Part shown: one piece after another, positions 24,801 to 36,051 of the stretch
How the letters are laid out: every line of letters starts with the position of its first letter
How positions within the stretch are numbered: position 1 is the first letter of the stretch
Assembly (NCBI GenBank): GCA_014706295.1
Contig: JACSVZ010000001.1
Coordinates: 45,708,383-45,772,382, forward strand
Direction of reading: 5' to 3'
Length of the DNA: 64,000 nt
Source: Lycocorax pyrrhopterus obiensis
Lineage: Eukaryota; Chordata; Aves; Passeriformes; Paradisaeidae
Notes under the pieces: generated by a model
The model's input: the letters and a program-made list of their open reading frames with translations, nothing else
What the model was told of the DNA's origin: nothing
Databases searched by the model: none
Program-made: the position numbers and the translations under genes

Positions 24801-26286
24801 CTATCCACCACTGTTTTGTTGCAGAAAGATTATCCAAATGCTAGAAGGACTAGTATTTAATGCATCTGAGTCATAGAAAAACATCCTACTGTTTCTTCTT
24901 GGTTCCTTTAGGTGGTTGAAACTGCATTTGCCAAATACTTTTTTCCATGCATCTTACCTTTCTTATCTCAGCAGCCCAGAGTAGAACTTAGCATAATATT
25001 TTAAAAGTGATTTATGTGCTTAGGAGCCTGAATCTCAGAGGAAAATAATGAATCCTAGGATCATAGATTATTTGGCCTTTTGAAAACCTAAATTCTTGCC
25101 TCCTCTGTGTAGACAGAGTAAGGATACATGCTTAGTCTTATGTAACTAGAGAATTAATAGCCATCTTCTTATAGAAGGAGATATTTTCATACTTGGTCCT
25201 ACTATAACTGTGAAGCAAGCAATCAGCAAAATAATGGAACCATATTTTTGTCCCTATGTCATGTCAACCAAGGGAACTGAGTCATCACCACAGGAGAAGA
25301 AAATTATCGTAGCCTTTCATATTGGCACAACTACACAGAGCATTAACCCATTAATATAAAAAAAAATGGGGAACCACCTTGCTAGATGAGCTAAATATAT
25401 CCATTCTTTCATATCACCTGGGAACTGACATGACATTTTTCAGAGGTAAGTCTTATCACTTTGAAGAATGGATGGCCTAGAACCAGCAGCTCACACAGTA
25501 TTTCACGGCCTCATGTTTTTTGATATTTTGAACTACTATCATCATTGAAACATGCCTCTTCATTTTTCTTGCTATTGGCACTTTGAGATTCAAAGCAGTT
25601 GTCATCTACTTCTAATTCAAAAAGGCCCTGTACTTTGCAATCTTTAAAAAAATCTTCCTTGTGATCTTATTACTGTGCAGAACAAAAGAGAAAAATGAAC
25701 ATTGAAAGCATTTACAATGAACTTTTCAGAAGCATGAGGGCATCTGTTGCTTCCTGTTGGCTCCTAAACAACTTCCATTTTTCTCTCACTTTACACTTGA
25801 AAATTTTTTCAGATCTGATGGTTGCAAAACAGCATTCACACCATAGTCTTACCTCTGACTTTCATATTACAGTTTCTAGTGCCACAGATAATCCCTATTC
25901 AGGGACCCCAAGACACTCCACCAACTCAAGTGAAGTCTCTTGACCACATCCAGCTCCGAATGAAGACATTTACTAATACTTGACACTTTGGCTTCATAGC
26001 AAGGAATGGAAATAAGAAGTCAAAAGTACTCTTTGCCATTCATCTGAAGGGGGTTATTCATGTATTGATCAGCTGTCAGATGTACAGTAATCAACAGAGC
26101 ATGGGAACAGACCTAAGCCTGTTTACTTCAGTTGTCCACTGAATTCTCCTCTGAGATGATCTGGATAGAAGCACTTTGTGCTTTTTAATCTGAAAACAAT
26201 ACTCCACATCATTGGATATTCAGGTGTCTGTTCTACGTTATCTCCATTGGCTGCTGTTGTATTAAATTCAGCCAATATGACCTGCT
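21892..26286. other. AT-rich DNA, no gene seen
   Basis: No gene, dispersed repeat or RNA gene was recognised after the target-duplication copy at 21892-21897. A slightly GC-richer unique patch lies at 23210-23420. Confidence 0.45.
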
Positions 26287-26378
26287 TTTTATATATATAT
26301 ATATATTTATATATATTTATATATTTTTATCTTTATATCTTTATATCTTTATATCTTTATATCTTTATACAGATATAT
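26287..26378. repeat. (TA)n and (CTTTATAT)5 repeat
   Basis: A TA/TTTA-rich run is followed at 26331-26370 by five tandem copies of the octamer CTTTATAT, the last one ending in C. Confidence 0.95.
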
Positions 26379-27908
26379 AATATTACTGTTAAAGTCAAAA
26401 AGTTTTAATTACAAAGCATACTCTTATAAACAATTACTTTTAACTTTCCTCATTTAACTTCATGCTGATGCGGTAATGCTTTTAAGAAAGACATTTCATT
26501 CAGATAGGAGCCAATGAAAACCAGCCACCATGTTGCAATGAATGTTTTGCTGGAGAATTGTGCTTTCTATCTTTTAAATAGTTTCATTTATGGTTTGAAA
26601 TTTGCTAAGAAAGTTTCTTTATACTGAATTATTCATTCATGCAAGTACTTCCTTGCTCTTTCTGTGGCTTCACAGGATCTAAACCAAAAATAAGTCATTA
26701 TTTAGGCATCAGCATTATTGGAAACATGAGAAAGCTAACTTTCTAAAGAATTAGAATTCTCCTTTTAAGGAGAAATTTTGGATGTTATAGATCCAAATGT
26801 TTTCCCTTGCTACAGTCATGTTGGAAAGGAAACAAAGCTACTGTGAAGAAATATATAATATCACAGAGATTCATGGGTCTGCAGAGAAGTTTGACTTGAT
26901 TAAAGTTCATATAGATAGATTGGGACCATCCAGTATGTAGTGTACAGTGTGTATATCCTATTGCCTATATCAACATAAAGGGTTTACAAATAAAAATAAC
27001 AGTTCAAACCATCTTATTTCAGGTGAAAACCCCCCAAAAATGAAAGGATTGCAGTGGTTTATCAGTACAAAAAAAAAAGAAAAAAGAAAAAAGAAAAAAG
27101 AAAAAAGAAAAAAGAAAAAAAAAAATTCTAGGTTCTAAGAAATTAAGTAAGCTTATTTTGACCACTGCTTAAAAACTATCTAGTTGTTCAGTTCTTTTTG
27201 TCTGTATGGAAAATTTGAATAAAATTCAAATAAAATTTTTATTTGTAAACCATAGATAAGTACCAGTTGATGCAACCAGGAAGCAAAATGCTATTATGTA
27301 TGAAGGCTGCTATTATGAGCTCAGCTTTTTTGAACATATGTGTCATATAGAAGTTATTTTAAATATTAAATATTATTTTAAATATTTTGATGATTTCCAT
27401 TTTTTAATTTCTTTTTTATGAAATGCATGTTACATTCCAAGGAATTCTTTGACTCACAGATAAACCTGATAATTGAACATAATGCTTTCTGAATGAACAC
27501 ATTCTGAACAAGCACAAAGAAAGAACAAATCATATTTTACTATGGACAATTTAACTTTTATTAACACTTGACTTAAGGAAAGCAATGAACTCCAGCACAC
27601 TCCCTGGATTTCATGCTCATCGCTCGCTCTCAATTAGCCCTCAGTACTCTGAATCAGAGTGCATAGATCTCCAATGTATGTCAATCACACCGTGCTCCTT
27701 ATTCAGGATTTGTCAAAAATCCCAAGCCTTTTCTGTACTGTCACTTAGACAAATAATTTTATCCTGGGTTTATGTATATTGATTTCAAAGCCATTCTGGA
27801 TGCCTTTAAGAAACACATATTCAAGGGGCAAAAAAATCTGAGACTGAATGATGCTACCTAAATAAAATATTAACCAAACTTCACACTACATTCTGAAAAA
27901 AAGTGGAA
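26379..27908. other. AT-rich DNA, no gene seen
   Basis: No gene recognised. It contains the (GAAAAAA)n tract listed separately. Confidence 0.45.
27069..27125 (+). repeat. (GAAAAAA)n microsatellite
   Basis: A heptanucleotide A6G repeat of about six units with A-runs at both ends. Confidence 0.95.
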
Positions 27909-28625
27909 TGTCTGGCAGCATCCTCAAACACACAGATGCTAAAAGTCTGTTCCAAAAGAGACATAACCTGGGCTCCCAGGTGGGTTCCTCTGCTCTCTGA
28001 CTATTCTGGCTTGATGTTTGCTAGTGATCACACACTCACCTATGCAGCAGCACTAGCTCCAATTCCTGGCAGCATGGGCACATGGATCACTATGACACTA
28101 GGGTCCCACTGTAGCTGTTGGCACAGTAGTCCACTCTGCTGTCTCCCCTTCCTGGCATTGTGACTCCATGGCCTGCTGACCTGTAGGCTGACCATAGGGG
28201 CTGGCACTCATACTCTGTCCTTCCTTTTCCCCTCAACATTGAGCAAGAGTCCATCTCCTGCAAAAGGAGTTAGAAATAGCATTTTGTAAGGCAGGGCAGA
28301 CTGTGCTGATGACCTGCAGGGCATTGCCAGACAGCCATGGGTTTACATGGAATCAACCCTTTTGTCACCTTATTGCTCCATGTTCCTTTTTTGGTCTTAT
28401 ACAAAGCAACTACTTCCCTTTCCCAATCTTCACTTCTTTCTCTAAGCATCCCATGTTTGGGATCTTGTGCTATTCCAAAATGCTCTTCCCCTGCATCCCA
28501 TAAGGTGTTCCATACCTCTGGGGAGCAATCTCTACTCAATCTCAAAGGTACGCTGAAGAGGTGCTCCCTGACTCTTCCTGATGGGTGTCACACCTGGGCC
28601 TGGGAATCTGTGTGAATTTATAGGC
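27909..28625 (-). mobile_element. ERV LTR, family D (solo, decayed)
   Basis: The plus strand opens TGTCTGGCAGCATCCTCAAA and continues with GGGCTCCCAGGTGGGTTCC, TTCTGGCTTGATGTTTGC and GCTCCAATTCCTGGC. This order matches the reverse complement of the 3' part of an avian ERV LTR as I recall it. In the minus-strand sense a TATA-like TGTATAAGA lies at about 28395-28403. The far boundary (28592-28625) is uncertain and no target duplication was found. It is GC-richer than its surroundings. The minus-strand frame at 28270-28545 (91 codons) is in the promoter half and is not a recognisable protein. Confidence 0.6.
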
Positions 28626-31600
28626 ACTCATGCAAATTTCTCAGCTCCAGCCAGTGTCTTTGAGCCAATAGTTACAGACAGATGGAGATTTAGAAAGAAG
28701 CACTTACAAGACAGAATGAACTCATCCTGATGCAGAACTACTGTCCTTTCTTCTCTGTAATTTTAACTAAAGAAAAAGCAGATATACAGTGCTGCATGAA
28801 GCAGCTGGAATTCAATTTTCAGTCTGAAAGCTGACAATCAATATTACTTTCCACACCTGAGAAGCTGAAGGCTGAAGGGCAAGGTTTTCCCTCTGGATGA
28901 CCAGAACATCCATACTACCATATGATCAGCCACAATCTATCTTTTGGTTAATATAATATGTTCTTTATCTTGCATTTGAATATGTGTTTATTGGCTACAA
29001 GATAGCCTAGTCTTTGCCCTACAGATCCTGTGGATAAAGAGCAATGGGATTCATTATTTCTGAGACTCATCATGCAAACTGCTCTACCAGATCCATACTA
29101 TAGTACATTTGAAAATCATTCCACATATCCAAATGTTCATTTTCATAGTATTTCATTTTTTCTTCAGGCAGCCTATACCACAGTGGTCAGTACAACAGTG
29201 TGTCACATTGATATAATCAGGGGAATAATATATGTGACCCAAAGACTTTTTGTTCCCTGCAGCAGTTCTCCGGGTAATATCCCTCCAGTAATTATGAAGA
29301 ATATGCAGTGATGTGCAGAGATACTCTTTCCTCTGACACCCTGGGGAATTCTACAGGGACACGTCCTTGGACTTTTAACTAGATTGATGTCCTACAGGTC
29401 TTTTTTTAGCACGGCGTATGTGGATAATTTTTTATTCTAATGTCTGTGGAGCTCTTCAGAAGTGATGCCCTTGAACCCCTGCCAAAAGGATTCCCTGAAG
29501 GCCTTGTGTTAGACAAGCATAGTTTGTCCCAAATCTTTCAGAAAAATGAGTTTATTACTCTTGGAGGTTTTTAAGAGGGTGATGTCTCCTGCAGTGTATA
29601 TTTGCTTGGCATTTTAGAATGACAAATCTTCTGAGAATATTTCATGTTGTTGTTTTGTCACTTCTATTAGTTGCATTAATAAAGGTTTTCCCCTTGTCAT
29701 TCTCCAGCACTTTCACTAACTATTCTTCTCATTTAGAAGACTCTAGTGTATTCCACATTTGATGTCACAATCTTATCCAAGACCGTTTTATATTGCTTGA
29801 GTATAGGCAACATAGCAATGATGTTGTAAATGTATCTGACAACCTGTAACTGAGGAAATACACCAGTGCTGGTGTGATGGAAGTCACTGAGAACAACCTC
29901 CGAGTCAGAATCAAATGAAATCAGGGGAGATATATACTTGGGCCAAACAAGCTCACCACTTTATAGCTGGATGCAGAGCCATACTGAAAGAAGTGAGAAA
30001 CAGATATTGTTCTTTCCATGCTATGCAGAATAAAAATTTGAAAAAAAGATTAAATTGTGAGGAGTTAAGGTGATTAGAGAGTGTGTCTCCATTTTTCTTT
30101 TCAAAACGCTTCCTAGGGTAACACTCAGGAAAAACTCTGCAGTTACTCTGTCAAAGAGCTGGAAAAAAATAGACAATGAGCCTTCTAGGATAAAACAATA
30201 TTGATCATGAATGCTTTGCCTGAATTACTATCAGTTCTTTGACTTCTTCTTCTTGAAATCTTACTAAAATGTATTCTTGTATATATTGAAAGCAGATATA
30301 CGCACTTTTTCAAATTAATTACTTTCTAGTTTTCCTTAAAGGAAGTAAAATCTCAACCTCTCTTTTCTCTGCCTAAAACCACAAGAATCACTAATGCATT
30401 CAGAAAATTCCTATCAGTGTCTGACATAACTTTCCATACCCTTTTTCTGCTACAGCCCATTGAATGCAACTTGATTAAAATCAGTCTGTAGGGACTTCTG
30501 TTCTTATCTGCCTGCAGGATTTTCATTAAAGATAGTGGTAATTAGGCTGTCTAATGAATAAGAAACGATTCAGTGTTATGGTCTCATGTCTGTTCAGGGC
30601 ATATGTGTTCTAGTCTTTACTCCAGGCATTCTACCCATTCTTCTGGTTCATGCGTGTACTGGGTAAATCCAAAGACTTGTAAGATTAGTGAAGATTTATT
30701 ACGTGGTAGAAATTATTTAACATGTTCACAGGCTGTCATGGAAGTATGATCATGTGGAAATTTTATTCCAGAACACAAAGAAATGACCTAGTTTAAAAAT
30801 CATATGCAACAAATGCAACATTAGTTAGATCAGAGCATTCAAATTAACTGAGGAAAAACATTTAGAAAATATGAATGATTTAAGTTTTACATTTTGTGAA
30901 TTAGAAAGGAATGTTTTAGTGGAAGCAATCTTCCAGTAATTCAAAAACTTTTCATATATTTCCTTTGAAGACATTCACTCTTTTAACTGTAAAAACCCCA
31001 CATTAAATTGTGAGTAAATATAAACAGACATGCACACAAACTGAACTGTCTTAACAATAGTTTGATTCACACCTTCTAACTGGCTTTTGAAAGTACTGTT
31101 TTCTTTTTTCCTCCCAGCTTGATGGTTATTTCTGCAAAAGTAATATTTTATAGAGCTTCTGAAATGGAAAATAAACACTGTAAGGTTGTGAAGAGTTCCC
31201 TGTTGCCCTGGTGATTTACTATTGCATGCAATTTCAACCTGTTTTTTATATAGTTCTATATTAATACTTGTATATGAGCTACAGGGGAAAAAAATATTAT
31301 TTGCAATGTGATTGAACCAAGAAGTGTATAACAAAGTGCCACATGGGGTGCTGAAGATGTAATAGTTGATGTTCATTCACAAAACTTGCTAACATTAAAG
31401 CTCATAATATTCTTTGAAACGCAAAGTGGATGTAGAGGTCAATTGAACAGTCTGCCTTCCTTCTGCTGAAGTAAAAAAAAGGAGTAAAGAAAACCTGTTC
31501 AGTTTTCCTTTATCCTGATAATTTTCATAAATATGATCTACAAATAGTCTCGATAGCTATGCAAGTGTATTATCAATTCACATGACCCAGCTTGCCATTA

Positions 31601-31944
31601 TGTGTGTCCAAAATGCAATACAGCCAGTGAACTGTTCTGAATGGATTATGTGGGTTTAAATTAGCTCTTGTCTTTTGCCCAGGCCTCTGGAAGCAGGCAG
31701 TCCTGCTATTGAGGTGTCCAGCACCCCAAGACCCACTCTCATCTGCAAGTTCTTTAAAAATGGCTGATTTGGTCTATTATAATATGAATTATTTATTAAT
31801 AGACACAAAACTAACAGACTTAAGACTTAAAACAGACTATTACTACACAGGAATAAGACAAAAGGCAATACTAGTATTATATACATGGGGTTAAAGGTAC
31901 CATTAAATTTACAGCTAGCTAAGAAATAGTATAACTTAGGATTT
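28626..31944. other. AT-rich DNA, no gene seen
   Basis: No gene or certain repeat was recognised. The segment 29160-29520 is less AT-rich and unassigned. Confidence 0.4.
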
Positions 31945-32389
31945 AGTGTTTCTTACTGCCAATTCTTGAAGGAGTAGACATCGAATTTCTTTCTCTCAGT
32001 TCCCAGGAAAGTAACCTCAAAAACCCACGTCCGGACTTAAGGGGAGAAATCTCCCGGCATATTCCCAAAGAGTGTGTAAGAGACGTCTGCTCCTGTGATA
32101 ATTTGTGTGGGCTTTTATAGACATAAGAACCGTGTCTTTTGGTCATTGATGTTTGTTTTCTTTTATCTCCTTCCGCATCTGCTCTCATACCAAGATGTGT
32201 ACTGGAGCTTGTGCTCAGACTTTCAGGAGCCTGGAGGTGACCTCCTGCTGGGCTGTCTGACCTCCTGCTGGACTCTCTGACTCCTCGCTGGGCTATTAAT
32301 CTGGCCTGAGTTATCTCTTCCAAATGCTCCGAGCCATGAGAGAGAGGGGATGTCCTGCCACATAAAACCACACTAATATTTAAAGACAT
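31945..32389 (-). mobile_element. ERV LTR, family E (solo)
   Basis: On the minus strand the block starts TGTCTTTAAATATTAG, carries tandem repeats in its first half, then a good TATA box (TATAAAAG, at 32112-32119) and an R/U5-like part, ending AAGAAACA. The ends are TG...CA within one or two bases of matching flanks: GGATTT occurs at 31939-31944 and again at 32390-32395, a likely 6-bp target duplication blurred by small changes. No clear AATAAA is visible in the R region. No internal coding region adjoins it. The LTR call rests on structure; I do not recognise the family by name. Confidence 0.62.
32238..32294 (-). repeat. 20-bp tandem repeats in LTR U3
   Basis: Three tandem units (plus-strand TGACCTCCTGCTGGGCTGTC, a second copy differing at 2 bases, and a degraded 17-bp third) lie 120-180 bp upstream of the LTR's TATA box in its sense. 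Direct repeats here are typical of retroviral enhancers. Confidence 0.85.
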
Positions 32390-32395
32390 GGATTT

Positions 32396-35300
32396 TATAG
32401 GTCATTATGTAGCTATGTCAAGTCTCATACAGTGGACACAAAACTTGCATGTCACTGATGGGAAGCCTCCTCAGCATGGTTCCATTGCCGCTGTCTCCAC
32501 ATGTGCTGCAGAAGCTTTTCTACATGCAGGAAAGTCTTTGACATTCCTTGTACAAGAGGAGAGGGATTCTGTTGACACTTTAGCGCTTCTTTCCTTGTTG
32601 CTATGTCAGTTTGTGTACTTCTCATGAAGCAGTCGCAAGATAAAATTTACATGAATATCCATAAGACTTGGGACCAGAACCCACATGTGTGTTTCAAGAA
32701 AACAGTCTGCAGCTACTCCAGAGCATGTTTCTTTCGAGTTTATGTTTCAAAGGAATAACAAAACCACAGATTTTTCTAGTAGTCACATCCACAGCTATAT
32801 CAGGGTCTTGACCTGAGCCGAACTTTGTCCCTGATGTTTTGAACTGAAGCCTCTGACTTTCACCCACTTTGCAAGTATTTCTTACTGGCTACCTGTTATC
32901 AGCCATATTCTGCTGCTTTGGTATTTCAGTCTCTGACAAAGTGTTCCTTCTAAACATTGTTATTTCTAATTCTTTCCACACACCACATAGGCAACAAAGG
33001 TATATCTTCTATGAATCTTTTATTTTCTAAATATAGGCTAAGAACTCCACAATTATTTTTAGGTATTAAGTAAGCAGTTAACTGAAGCATATAAATATAT
33101 GAATGTGCTTAGAATAGAAATACTAATATTTTTTTCTTGCTGATCTTGAAAAATGTGTTAAAGGTCAATCCAAAATATTTTTGGATTGTTTTTATTGTTT
33201 GATCCACATTTTAGAAGCAAAACTTCATAAAATATTATTACAAAACTGTAACAATGCTTCCATCTGAATTGAAGCTGTTCATTCTATATGCTCTTTGTAA
33301 TCGATGGAGACAAAGAGGAATCCTAGCTCTGGATGCAGTAAATTACACCCCAGTGTGCCTGGTTTCCCTTTATTGACAAGAGAGTGTACAAAGAGAGACT
33401 AAAGCATACAACATTCTTTTCTGTATGTAGACAGGTTAATACAGCCTTCCATATCCTCTGTGGGGATATACCCTATCCCCAGATGGTAATAGACACAGGA
33501 TAAAACATGTGAAAAGCAAATGTTGTTTTAATTCATTGCGATTAAAACCATGCCATGGCATGAGAATAGTTTTCATTTCTAAATCCTTGTTTACCCAATA
33601 ACAGTGTACAAAGAATTGCATTCTTGCAATAATAAGTAGACTATTTTTCTTGATTTTGATAATTTGATAATTGATAATCTTTATTTGATAAGAGTATCTG
33701 GAAGACCAGGATCTACAGCTTTATGTAAATACAAGCTAAAAATGTTTGGTCCAAATCTTTCAAAATTTACCTAACAATAATTCAAATCTGTCATTAAATG
33801 CAGATTTTTATATGAGATTTAGTAATCAAAGAGGATCACAGAGCAGCCTTCCTGTATTTGGTTTGAGAAAAAGGTAAAAAAGAATAATGCCCAACATTTT
33901 GAATATTTTCTTCTTGTTAATGCATGCATATAAGTCTTCTGAGGATAGATGGGTAATTGAAAGATAGAAAGGTGGAGTGAAAAGCAAATAATTCTGAACT
34001 GGGAATGTATGTATATGTTCTCATCACTAGTTCATACAGTTCAGTAATACTGACACTCAAGATTTCAAGACATATTGAAGAAAGGCCAAAGTTGGTTTAA
34101 ATACACAGGTGACATTTCTCTCTGATGTTCTGTATTCTGTGTTACTGAAGTTATAAAGGCAAAGGTACTACTTAAATTATTTTGTGCCTGAACATAGTAT
34201 CTCTAAGGTGTATATTTTTTGCAGAGAATGAGGTTGCTATGGCATAGAAATACTAAAAGAAACATTATAGTCAACCAAACAAAAGCATAGTGGAGCTTAA
34301 AAAAAATCATACAGGGCCAGAAAAATAAAGAAGGCTCCAAAATAGGTGTTTTTTTTATATGTTACTGTAAGAGTGATATTCGGCTAGAAATTTTGTAAAA
34401 GATTTCATAAAATCTTTTAGTTTATTTTTCTTTTAAAAAAAGAAGTGGAACGTAACTATAGTATTTGCATGGCAAACTGGTTTAGTCTAAGATATATAGA
34501 AAAAAACTCCAACAAGACACATTAATGATATTTATCTTGTATCATACAGATATCATGGTATGTAAAGGTTTGTTCTTTTCTCATTGGCTCTGCATGAGTC
34601 GCTGTAGAATAGGACATTTGTTTTTATGAACTTTACTACTATTGTTTGCTTTAAAGAAAAATTGTGCAAGCCAGTGTCTGCAGAAGAAAATCATAAAATT
34701 GTGTGCTTGGAGCATAAGTGCTTAGAGGCTAAAAGGAAAAGGAAGAGGGCAAGGAACAGTAACATTGGTTTTTTTTTTAACTTTTGAGAAACTCACTGGC
34801 AAAAGTGATTAGATACTGTAGGACAAGCTAGAAATTACATATCTTCTCAGGATGACGTGATTGAGAGGATTATACTATTTCTCGAGACGCCATAATGTCT
34901 GGAGAGAGAGCACTCTGCTCCCCAAAGCAAACAGTATGGTTGTCCCTTTAAAATAACTTGGCAGTTACAGACTCTTTTCATTAAATCCATTGTTGCTGAC
35001 ACTAAAAGTACTTCCAAAGCAGTTAACGATTGCTAGAAAACGAAGTCAGCCTGGAAGGGAAGAAGGTGGAAGCTGTCACCTGCAGTACAGAGTAGTGCAG
35101 CAGTTGCAGTGTAAGGGGGAACTCTGAGGTCAGAGTAAAATGCCAATCCTTTCGCTGTGTAATTGGTAAGACCTGGGGTACATTACTTTGAAATGACTTT
35201 AGCAGTTACACTAATGTAAGCAAAACATATGGCCCTGAAAAACACATTAGGTTACAGCCATAAACATTACAAGAGGCCTATGATTTAGAAGTATACAATT

Positions 35301-36005
35301 GATTTTGTCTTCCACCTCCTCCACACCAATTATTTTTCTTTATGTTTAACCAGGGATCTTCATTCATGAAAGAAGAGATCATTCACTCATCTAAACCCCA
35401 TAGACAAGGCAAGAAAAACAGAAAATATTCAGACCATAAAAGACCTTTCTTGTACAGATCAATCTCTCCTGCATCTCTTTCTGTCATCAAAAAGACCTTT
35501 TGTCAGGACTGCACTTTTGGTTTAAAGCAGGAAAGCTGATGAAAAAATCAGGCACTTGAAAGAATAAAAGGAATAAAGAACAGCAGAAAGTATTGAAAAT
35601 CATTTTGAATGCTCACTTCGTAAACAAAGCTACAAATGTTCCTCTCTGGTCGATGACTTCAGGGGTTTCTAGCACAAAGAACAACAAATTCAGATGACTT
35701 GTTATGCTTGTAGAACAGCACCAGAGTCCCAGTATAGGCTGGTAGAAGAGGGAGATGGATTGACCTTTAGAGCAGCAAGACACAGGGAAAAACAAATGTT
35801 CCGTATTTGCTGTCCTTGACATATTCCAAATCCCCAAAGTTCTGGTTAAGTGAAATCTTGCTAAGATGAGAATGCATCAAATCCTGGCATTTCTTACTAT
35901 TGCTTAAATAGTTCATATCTCAGTAAGTGACAGAAAACCAAGCTGTTATGGTTAGTGAAAAAGTTGAGGGCATGGTATGCAACTTTAAAGACACTTCCCT
36001 TTACT

Positions 36006-36009
<4 letters not shown>
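32396..36009. other. AT-rich DNA, no gene established
   Basis: No gene was recognised. The segment 34850-35170 is GC-richer and unique, and could be a conserved element (see findings). Confidence 0.4.
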
Positions 36010-36040
<31 letters not shown>

Positions 36041-36051
36041 CATACATATAT
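36010..36051. repeat. (TA)n / (CATA)n microsatellite
   Basis: About 24 bases of TA dinucleotide followed by ACACATACATACATATA. Confidence 0.95.

Noticed and set aside
32238..32294. Coding repeat or minisatellite gene
   Set aside because: Only three 20-bp units, positioned upstream of an LTR TATA box, so better explained as U3 enhancer repeats.
31943..32389. 148-codon minus-strand frame
   Set aside because: It coincides with the LTR at 31945-32389 and reads through its enhancer repeats, TATA box and U5.
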